From Prolixibacteraceae bacterium (lineage in GTDB: Bacteria > Bacteroidota > Bacteroidia > Bacteroidales > Prolixibacteraceae), in NCBI GenBank assembly GCA_007116765.1, contig SKHV01000468.1:1-8121 (forward strand): a DNA stretch of 8,121 nucleotides, in the 5' to 3' direction. The notes beneath the pieces were generated by a model, which ran no database searches, was not told the DNA's origin, and was given only the letters and a program-made list of their open reading frames with translations. Positions 1 to 5,653 of this stretch are shown here, piece by piece; position 1 is the stretch's first letter; every line of letters starts with the position of its first letter. Made by a program: the position numbers and the translations under genes.

Positions 1-1791
1 AGGGAAAAGCCCCCAGCGTGTTTCAGGAGAAAACCTTGAAGTACCATCGTTACGAAGAGTAAATGTTGCCATATACCTGTCTTTAAATATATAATTGGCA
101 CGTCCGAAAAAAGAAACAAGATAGTACTCGGTAGGATAAGTATGAGGTTCTTCTAATGTTTTATTTCTGGCAATATTATAAGCTTCTAAGAAGCTTTCGC
201 GGTAAAAATGTTGCCACGAATATCCGCCCATAACATCAACACGGCTATCGATAGCTTCAAATTCATTAGCGTAATTCAAATAAAAATCCAAGAGTTGATT
301 TCTCTTATCCTGAGTATAATATCGGTCTTCACCTCCTCCGCTAATTGCGTCAAAGGTCCAGGGTGCATTTTCGTCGACAATAACAGTGCCTTCGCTGGTT
401 GAGTAGTCGTAACCAAGGTTAAGGTTTGCTCTGAGCTCGGGTAAAAAATGAAACTTATAATCGAGCTGCAAGTTTCCAATGCTGGCCATTACTGTTGAAA
501 GATCTTCTCTCATATTAAGAAGAGCCAGCGGATTTGATGGAGCAACAGTATTGGGATTGCCGTCAGGCTGTGTCCATGTGAAATAGCCGTTGTAATCTTC
601 GTTATTGTCCATTACAGGTTGCGTAGGGTCGAAACTTACGGCACTACCAATTGCTCCCTGATCGGCAAAACGGTTGTTGGTATACATACCCTTAAGGTTA
701 ATATTAGCCTTTAGATGTCTGTCTAAAAATTCGGGATTCAAATTAAGAGAACCGGTAAACCTTTCGAAAGTTGAAGTTTTCAATAAACCTTTTTGATTAG
801 AATAGCCAACACTTGCACGGTATGGCAAATTGCCTGCTGCACCTGTTAGGCTAATGTTATGGTCGGTTCCAATTGCGGTTTGGAAAATTTCATCCTGCCA
901 GTTTGTGTTATAGTCTCCCACAATATTTGCTGCCAAATGAGCCGAGGGAATATCTTGAATGATCTCTCTAAACTCATCAGAGCTTAGCACATCGATTTTT
1001 CCGGTGCGTGTTCCTACCGAAACATTTCCGGTATAGTTAATGCTTAATGGAGAACCAATGGAACCCTTTTTTGTAGTAATCATTACTACGCCATTGCTTG
1101 CACGCGAACCGTAAATTGCAGTGGCCGAAGCATCTTTTAATACGGTAAAAGTTTCTATATCGTTAGGGTTAATAGTGCTTAGCGGGTTTCGCATTCCCGA
1201 AATACCTTCGCTATCGATGGGTACACCATCTATAACTATAAGAGGGTCGTTGCTGGCCGAAAGTGAAGATCCACCTCTTATTCGGATAGTTGCCCCCGAG
1301 CCCGGTGCCCCACCTCCGGTCGTAATTTGCAGACCAGGAATTTTACCTGTAACAAGTTCTTGTGCCGAAGTAATGGCTCCCTGATTGAAATCGCCAGATG
1401 AAACTGCAGAAACAGAGCCTGTGGCATCTTCCCTCCTAACTTGTCCATAACCAATAATCAGCACTTCACCCAACGCAGCTACGTCGGTAAGCAGAGCAAC
1501 ATTTATAGTGGCCTGACCTGTTACCTCAACTCTATGCCGTTCGTAACCAATGTAGGAGTAAGTTAATGAATTCCCGGGGGTTGTACTGATGAGATACATT
1601 CCGTCAAAATCGGTAGTTGTGCCTATGCTTGTACCTTCAACAACTACAGTAACACCGGGAAGCGGCTCTCCGGTTTGAGAGTCGCTTACCATACCGGTAA
1701 TTTGTACTGTTTGTGCCAAAGCCAAATGTACGAAAGCCAACATTACTATAGTAAGTAGTGTGACTATTTTCTTTGTAAAGATTCGTGTCAT
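1..1791 (-). CDS. susC: SusC-like TonB-dependent outer-membrane receptor, N-terminal part (3' end off window)
   Basis: Outer-membrane, TonB-energised importer of oligosaccharides, usually paired with a SusD-like lipoprotein. The frame is open from the ATG at 1791-1789 to the left edge, giving 597 codons of a family usually near 1000 residues, so the C-terminal barrel strands are missing. A signal peptide covers about residues 1-26 (KK, then a hydrophobic stretch ending ALA before QT). A carboxypeptidase-regulatory-like beta domain follows at about 30-100 (GEPLPGVTVVVEGT, then TTTDFDGMYL). Next are the SusC-type GEVLIIGYGQ motif at 108-117 and the plug domain, with IRIRGG, LIVIDGVP (184-191) and KDASATAIYGSRASNGV (219-235). 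The last visible residues (RNDGTSRFSP, then RWGLFP) are a typical SusC barrel motif. It is divergent from lacI. Substrate specificity for malto-oligosaccharides is inferred only from the neighbouring genes. A SusD partner would be expected beyond the left edge but is not seen. Confidence 0.95.
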   Translation of the reverse strand, partial: MTRIFTKKIVTLLTIVMLAFVHLALAQTVQITGMVSDSQTGEPLPGVTVVVEGTSIGTTTDFDGMYLISTTPGNSLTYSYIGYERHRVEVTGQATINVALLTDVAALGEVLIIGYGQVRREDATGSVSAVSSGDFNQGAITSAQELVTGKIPGLQITTGGGAPGSGATIRIRGGSSLSASNDPLIVIDGVPIDSEGISGMRNPLSTINPNDIETFTVLKDASATAIYGSRASNGVVMITTKKGSIGSPLSINYTGNVSVGTRTGKIDVLSSDEFREIIQDIPSAHLAANIVGDYNTNWQDEIFQTAIGTDHNISLTGAAGNLPYRASVGYSNQKGLLKTSTFERFTGSLNLNPEFLDRHLKANINLKGMYTNNRFADQGAIGSAVSFDPTQPVMDNNEDYNGYFTWTQPDGNPNTVAPSNPLALLNMREDLSTVMASIGNLQLDYKFHFLPELRANLNLGYDYSTSEGTVIVDENAPWTFDAISGGGEDRYYTQDKRNQLLDFYLNYANEFEAIDSRVDVMGGYSWQHFYRESFLEAYNIARNKTLEEPHTYPTEYYLVSFFGRANYIFKDRYMATFTLRNDGTSRFSPETRWGLFP

Positions 1792-1999
1792 ATTTATAGA
1801 TTTAGGATATAAAATTTCTTTAAGAACAATGTTTTAAGCATGATAGGATATAATATTTTTTACTATTCCACTTAATTTAATTGAATAAAAAATGTAATTT
1901 ATGCTTCATTTTCCCCTTTTTGCAAAAAATCTTAGCACAATTTAAGGTATTTTAATCGACAAAAACTACGATTTAAAGAGTAAGCAGATAAAAAATGCA

Positions 2000-2008
2000 T
2001 CGCAAACG
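2000..2008 (+). promoter_or_regulatory. Additional operator half-site beside O1
   Basis: TCGCAAACG repeats exactly the left half of O1, 12 bp upstream in the same orientation. It lacks the opposing GTTTGCGA half, being followed by ATTTC, so it is a half-site only. It could strengthen or extend binding at O1, or be a remnant of an older operator. Confidence 0.4.
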
Positions 2009-2011
2009 ATT

Positions 2012-2027
2012 TCGCAAACGTTTGCGA
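2012..2027. promoter_or_regulatory. O1: LacI-family operator palindrome
   Basis: Perfect 16-bp inverted repeat TCGCAAAC/GTTTGCGA with a central CpG, the form expected for LacI-family operators, where hinge-helix leucines intercalate at the central CG step (PurR and CcpA sites are similar). Its 12-bp core recurs exactly at O2. It lies about 228 bp upstream of the susC start and about 140 bp upstream of the lacI start, so it could serve the divergent susC unit, lacI itself, or both. The regulator at 2160-3173 is the obvious candidate ligand; binding is inferred. Confidence 0.8.
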
Positions 2028-2081
2028 GAAACATGTTATAAAACACATTCTCTGGTTATTATATTTCTTTCCATAAAATTC

Positions 2082-2113
2082 TTTGATTATTGTAAGCACC
2101 ATTCTTACCTTAA
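2082..2113 (+). promoter_or_regulatory. Candidate lacI promoter (Bacteroidetes -33/-7 type)
   Basis: TTTG at 2082-2085 and TACCTTAA at 2106-2113 are separated by 20 nt, the spacing of the Bacteroidetes primary sigma promoter (TTTG, about 19-21 nt, TAnnTTTG). The -33 box is exact. The -7 box matches 4 of its 6 fixed bases, so this is a modest candidate. It would give a leader of roughly 40 nt before the ATG at 2160. Confidence 0.35.
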
Positions 2114-2159
2114 TCATATTATTTTTCTATCTTTATACTACACATTTGTATATATTATA

Positions 2160-3173
2160 ATGAGAAGCAATCAGGTTACCATTAAAGATATAGCCCGTGA
2201 GTTGGGCGTTTCTCCATCAACCGTTTCAAGAGCATTGAAAGATCACCCCGACATTAGCCCTGAGACGAAAAGAGAAGTGAAAGATTTGGCTGAAAAGCTA
2301 AATTACCAACCCAATGCAATTGCCCTCAGTCTTAAACATTCACGCAGTTTTACTCTGGGAGTGATTATACCTGAAACCGTTCATTATTTTTTCTCGTCAG
2401 TAATTAGCGGAATTGAAGATGTGGCCTACAATGCCGGTTTCAATATGATGATTTGTCAAAGCAACGAACTTTACGATCGTGAAAAGTCAAATGCAAACAT
2501 GCTGTATTCCAACAGAGTTGATGGTTTACTAGTGTCAATTTCAAAAGAAACTATTGATTTTAATCATTTGCTTTTTTTTCAACAGAACAATATTCCAGTT
2601 GTATTTTTTGACAGAACTACCGACGATTTTCCCTGCGATCAGGTAATTATCGATGACTATACGGCTGCATTCAATATTGTAGAATATATGATTAAAAGAG
2701 GCCATAAAAACATAATCCATTTGGCAGCTCCACAACACCTTCAAATTGGCTTTAAACGCCGAAAAGGATATCAGGATGCACTACTTAAGCACGGACTTCC
2801 GTTTAGTGAAAAAAATATTGTGCTGGCCGATAAATTTGACATGTCAACCCAAGCTGTAGAAAAAATAATACAACAGGAAAACATACCTGATGGTATTTTT
2901 GCAGTAAACGATCTCACCGCGCTAGGTGCAATTAAAGCACTTAAACGCAACAACATTAGAATTCCCGACGATGTGGGTGTAGCAGGTTTTGGAAATGGAC
3001 AAAATGCCATTCTTACCGATCCTCCACTTACAACTATCGATCAAAATGGCTATAAAATGGGAATCAAAGCTGCCGAACTTTTATTAAAACGAATAAGCAG
3101 TAATGTTACAGAATTTGCACACGAAAAGCATTATATCGAAACTGAATTAATAGTCAGGGAATCGATTAGATAA
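2160..3173 (+). CDS. LacI-family transcriptional regulator, probably of the maltose locus
   Basis: DNA-binding sugar-responsive regulator of 337 residues, a normal length for LacI/GalR proteins. The N-terminal helix-turn-helix spans about residues 6-30 (VTIKDIARELGVS, then TVSRAL), with the hinge at about 50-62 (NYQPNAIALSLK). The periplasmic-binding-protein-like effector domain starts at FTLGVIIP and includes GIFAVNDLTALGAIKAL and the C-terminal PPLTTI and AAELLL elements. The reading frame is open further upstream to an ATG at 1995. The start at 2160 is preferred because the domain begins at once after it, and the extra 55 residues are non-family sequence encoded partly by O1. It is divergent from the receptor and upstream of the transporter operon. 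Two CpG-centred palindromes flank the gene. A maltose-type inducer is inferred from context, and both repressor and activator roles are possible. Confidence 0.95.
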   Translation: MRSNQVTIKDIARELGVSPSTVSRALKDHPDISPETKREVKDLAEKLNYQPNAIALSLKHSRSFTLGVIIPETVHYFFSSVISGIEDVAYNAGFNMMICQSNELYDREKSNANMLYSNRVDGLLVSISKETIDFNHLLFFQQNNIPVVFFDRTTDDFPCDQVIIDDYTAAFNIVEYMIKRGHKNIIHLAAPQHLQIGFKRRKGYQDALLKHGLPFSEKNIVLADKFDMSTQAVEKIIQQENIPDGIFAVNDLTALGAIKALKRNNIRIPDDVGVAGFGNGQNAILTDPPLTTIDQNGYKMGIKAAELLLKRISSNVTEFAHEKHYIETELIVRESIR

Positions 3174-3199
3174 TATTTTCCAAAAAAAATCATTTGTTT

Positions 3200-3215
3200 T
3201 CGCAAACGTTTGCAA
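3200..3215. promoter_or_regulatory. O2: LacI-family operator palindrome
   Basis: TCGCAAACGTTTGCAA contains the perfect 12-bp palindrome GCAAACGTTTGC (3202-3213), identical to the core of O1 and also centred on CpG. It differs from O1 at one position of the 16. It begins 27 nt after the lacI stop, about 236 bp upstream of the transporter ATG, and 66 bp upstream of the -33 box. A site this far upstream fits activation, or repression by looping with O1 about 1.19 kb away, better than simple blocking of RNA polymerase. Confidence 0.78.
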
Positions 3216-3281
3216 CGGTACTTCCATAATGTAAAAGCTCTGAAATACTTAATATGTGGGGGTATCCAAACTACATAGCTG

Positions 3282-3312
3282 TTGCATAAAATAAAATCAA
3301 TACGTATTTTTG
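3282..3312 (+). promoter_or_regulatory. Promoter of the transporter/pgmB/GH65/GH13 operon
   Basis: TTG at 3282-3284, a 20-nt spacer, then TATTTTTG at 3305-3312, which matches the Bacteroidetes -7 consensus TAnnTTTG at every fixed base. The -33 region reads GTTG against TTTG. Transcription would start near 3318-3320, giving a leader of about 125 nt. This is the best promoter match I found in either intergenic region. Confidence 0.65.
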
Positions 3313-3443
3313 AACTGTAATTAAGCTTCATTTTTATATGCCGTAACCTTTCGGCAAACTTTTCTTTTTGCAAAAATCTACGCAAAAAACTTCGCGTACA
3401 GTTATAGGTATGTGATCAGTTAATCAATTATAAAAATAATAAG

Positions 3444-4961
3444 ATGAGTAAAAAGCCCAGACTCAGTTTTTGGCAAATCTGGAATATGAGCTTTGGATTT
3501 CTTGGGATCCAGTTCGGTTTTGCCTTACAAAATGCAAATGTCAGTCGTATTTTTCAAACCCTTGGTGCTGAAGTTAACGAATTGGCAATTTTGTGGATTG
3601 CAGCCCCGGTAACGGGTTTGATAGTACAGCCAATTATTGGCCACTACAGTGATAAAACATGGACCCGCATGGGGCGCCGGAGGCCTTATTTCTTGGCCGG
3701 GGCAATTATGGCCTCAATGGCATTGTTCATTATGCCAAACTCACCTGCACTTTGGGTGGCAGCAGGTATGCTGTGGATAATGGATGCATCGATTAACGTT
3801 GCAATGGAACCTTTCCGTGCCTTTGTCGGCGACATGCTTCCAAACGATCAACGTACACTCGGCTTTTCAATGCAAAGCTTTTTTATTGGCTCAGGTGCAG
3901 TAGTTGCTTCGGCATTACCTTATATATTGACCAACTGGTTCAATGTTCCCAATACTGCCGACCCCGGTCAAATCCCAATGTCAGTAAAACTGGCTTTTTA
4001 TATAGGTGCAGCGGTATTCTTTTTATCGGTTATGGTCACAATTCTTACCACGAAAGAATATTCGCCCGAACAACTTGAAGAGTTTGAAAAACAACAAAAG
4101 AATTACGAAACAATAAAACAGGATGTTTACGACAAACCTGTTGAAACATCTCATTTTACTAAAACCGGAAGCGTTTTTGGAATTTTAGGTGTTGCTATTT
4201 TGGCTGTAACATATTTTGCCGGACTCGAAAAAGAGCTATATATTCTTGGAGCACTTCTAACTGCTTTTGCCGTGCTCATGTACTTTTCAATATTCTTAAA
4301 ACAAAGAAATGGCGAAAAGGGTATGTTGGTTGAAGTGTTTTCGGATTTATTACGGATGCCCACCACCATGAAGCAACTTGCCGTAGTACAGTTTTTTACC
4401 TGGTTGGGGCTTTTTGCCATGTGGATTTATACCACATCGGGGGTAACAAGCCACATATTGCTAACCACCGACACCAGTTCTGAAATATATAACAAAGGAG
4501 CCGACTGGGTTGGTGTGTTATTCGGAATTTACAGTGGTGTAGCCGCTTTAGTTGCTTTTACCCTGCCCGTTTTGGCAAAACTGACCAGTCGTAAAATTAC
4601 TCACGCAATTTGTCTTTTACTTGGAGCTGCCGGATTAATTTCAATATACTTCTTTAAATCAATTACCCCGTTGTGGATACCAATGATCGGGATTGGTATA
4701 GCATGGGCTTCAATCCTGTCATTACCATACGCTATTTTAACCGGCTCGCTTCCTGCTCATAAAATGGGCATTTACATGGGTATTTTTAACTTCTTTATAG
4801 TAATCCCACAAATTTTGGCCGCAACCATTTTAGGCTTTTTAGTGAAAGATGTGTTTGGTGAAAGACCAATTTTTGCCTTAATGCTAGGTGGTGTATCGTT
4901 TGTCATTGCGGCCATAAGTGTAATTTTTGTTAAAGACACAGCCGCAGCTGAAGACTTATAG
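3444..4961 (+). CDS. MFS sugar transporter, SLC45/GPH-like, probable maltose permease
   Basis: Inner-membrane permease of 505 residues with about 12 predicted membrane segments in two halves, split by a charged cytoplasmic loop at about 203-240. The family resembles SLC45 and plant sucrose transporters: loop motif GHYSDKTWTRMGRRRP at 66-81, then D114, N118, P123, R125 and D130 in the DxxxNxxxxPxRAxxxD pattern, QFFTWLGLF at 317-325, the WAxxxxxPYAI motif at 420-430, and MGIYMGIFNFF near 441-451. These proteins are typically proton-coupled importers of disaccharides. It is the first gene of the operon, reading from the promoter at 3282-3312, with an A-rich rather than Shine-Dalgarno start region. 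The stop is 2 nt before the pgmB start, suggesting translational coupling. Maltose or short maltodextrins as substrate is inferred from the downstream maltose phosphorylase; the sequence alone does not fix it. Confidence 0.93.
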   Translation: MSKKPRLSFWQIWNMSFGFLGIQFGFALQNANVSRIFQTLGAEVNELAILWIAAPVTGLIVQPIIGHYSDKTWTRMGRRRPYFLAGAIMASMALFIMPNSPALWVAAGMLWIMDASINVAMEPFRAFVGDMLPNDQRTLGFSMQSFFIGSGAVVASALPYILTNWFNVPNTADPGQIPMSVKLAFYIGAAVFFLSVMVTILTTKEYSPEQLEEFEKQQKNYETIKQDVYDKPVETSHFTKTGSVFGILGVAILAVTYFAGLEKELYILGALLTAFAVLMYFSIFLKQRNGEKGMLVEVFSDLLRMPTTMKQLAVVQFFTWLGLFAMWIYTTSGVTSHILLTTDTSSEIYNKGADWVGVLFGIYSGVAALVAFTLPVLAKLTSRKITHAICLLLGAAGLISIYFFKSITPLWIPMIGIGIAWASILSLPYAILTGSLPAHKMGIYMGIFNFFIVIPQILAATILGFLVKDVFGERPIFALMLGGVSFVIAAISVIFVKDTAAAEDL

Positions 4962-4963
4962 AT

Positions 4964-5626
4964 ATGGAAGTAAAAGCATGCATATTCGACCTTGATGGTG
5001 TAATTGTAGACACGGCAAAATACCACTATATAGCCTGGCGTGAAATTGCAGACCAACTGGGTTTCGATTTTAACGAGCATCATAACGAGCGGCTCAAAGG
5101 CGTGAGCCGCAATGATTCACTAAATATTTTGTTGGAAATTGGAGGCTTTGAACTAGATGAAGATAAAAAAACAGAACTGGCTAACCGCAAGAACCAACGC
5201 TATGTTGAATACATTGAGAAAATGACACCCGATGAAATTTTACCGGGAGTTTTGCCCCTTCTCAAATCAATTAAGCAAAGCAACATAAAAACAGCCATTG
5301 GTTCGGCCAGTAAAAATACGCCCCTCATTCTCGAGCGCCTTAACCTTGGCCGCTATTTCGATGCTGTAATTGACGGTAACAGTGTGAGTAAAGCCAAACC
5401 AAACCCCGAGGTCTTCATTAAAGGAGCTGAAAGCTTAAATGTTATCCCTTCGGAATGTATTGTTTTTGAAGATGCCGAAGCAGGTGTTGAAGCCGCTTTG
5501 AATGCAGGCATGTGGTGCGTAGGAATAGGCGAGCAAAAGGTGCTGCACAAAGCTCACCGTGTAATGCCCGGCTTCGAAAATTTTAGTTTAAAAGAACTTA
5601 TATCCCTGTCGGAAAAGTGGGTGTAG
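4964..5626 (+). CDS. pgmB: Beta-phosphoglucomutase
   Basis: Cytoplasmic HAD-superfamily enzyme of 220 residues that converts beta-D-glucose-1-phosphate, the product of inverting GH65 phosphorylases, to glucose-6-phosphate. Motif I is FDLDGVIVD, with nucleophile D9 and acid/base D11. The cap motif LKGVSR (44-49) includes the substrate-contacting arginine. Motif II is GSAS with S114, motif III is KAKPNP with K145, and motif IV is E169-D170. From the cap onward the numbering coincides with the well-studied Lactococcus lactis enzyme (R49, S114, K145, E169, D170). Length is normal and all key residues are present. It lies 2 nt after the transporter stop and immediately before the phosphorylase that makes its substrate, which strongly supports the assignment over other HAD phosphatases. 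Confidence 0.96.
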   Translation: MEVKACIFDLDGVIVDTAKYHYIAWREIADQLGFDFNEHHNERLKGVSRNDSLNILLEIGGFELDEDKKTELANRKNQRYVEYIEKMTPDEILPGVLPLLKSIKQSNIKTAIGSASKNTPLILERLNLGRYFDAVIDGNSVSKAKPNPEVFIKGAESLNVIPSECIVFEDAEAGVEAALNAGMWCVGIGEQKVLHKAHRVMPGFENFSLKELISLSEKWV

Positions 5627-5653
5627 AATGTGAAAATATTAAAGAAAAAGAAG

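Larger units (their letters stand above)
1792..2159. other. Divergent susC/lacI intergenic region (368 bp)
   Basis: AT-rich gene-free stretch between the divergent susC-like and lacI starts. It holds the O1 palindrome, an extra half-site beside it, a candidate lacI promoter, and blocks shared with the intergenic region upstream of the transporter. For susC I find only a weak promoter candidate on the minus strand: a TTTTTTG around 1922-1928, followed 21 nt later by TAAATTAC, which matches the Bacteroidetes -7 consensus TAnnTTTG at 4 of its 6 fixed bases. No RNA gene or convincing terminator hairpin is seen. Confidence 0.6.
3174..3443. other. Regulatory region between lacI and the transporter operon (270 bp)
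   Basis: AT-rich, without a credible gene. It contains O2 just after the lacI stop, a strong Bacteroidetes-type promoter, and a leader of about 125 nt ending in an A-rich stretch before the transporter ATG. The leader carries three blocks also found upstream of lacI (3317-3334, 3364-3379, 3398-3411). A small inverted repeat (TGCCG/CGGCA, about 3339-3355) with an 8-nt loop has a stem of only 5 bp and no T-run, so it is not called a terminator. Confidence 0.6.

Noticed and set aside
1121..1384. Plus-strand 87-codon frame inside the receptor gene.
   Set aside because: It is antisense to the well-conserved plug domain of the SusC-like receptor and has no recognisable features.
1877..1909. Ten-codon minus-strand frame (MKHKLHFLFN) in the susC leader, preceded by GGGG, as a possible leader peptide.
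   Set aside because: Very short, in AT-rich DNA where such frames arise by chance, and Bacteroidetes rarely rely on Shine-Dalgarno sequences.
1917..1928. TTTTTGCAAAAA palindrome as a third operator.
   Set aside because: It lacks the AAACGTTT centre of O1 and O2, and A/T-run palindromes are common in such AT-rich DNA. It is kept only as part of the shared-block observation.
1995..2159. Upstream ATG that would extend the LacI-type protein by 55 residues.
   Set aside because: The extension is not family-like, runs through the O1 palindrome, and the helix-turn-helix domain starts right after the ATG at 2160 as in other LacI proteins.
3131..3385. Minus-strand 84-codon frame over the lacI end and the second intergenic region. 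Its beginning (MRRFLQKEKF, then MKLNY) faintly recalls the N-termini of some SusC-like proteins.
   Set aside because: It overlaps the lacI 3' end, spans O2 and the promoter, and has no hydrophobic signal core or domain. The resemblance is too slight to call a receptor remnant.
5630..5653. GTG start giving an eight-residue lysine-rich extension of the GH65 protein.
   Set aside because: The ATG at 5654 gives the normal family N-terminus; the extension looks like purine-rich translation-initiation DNA. Not fully excluded.
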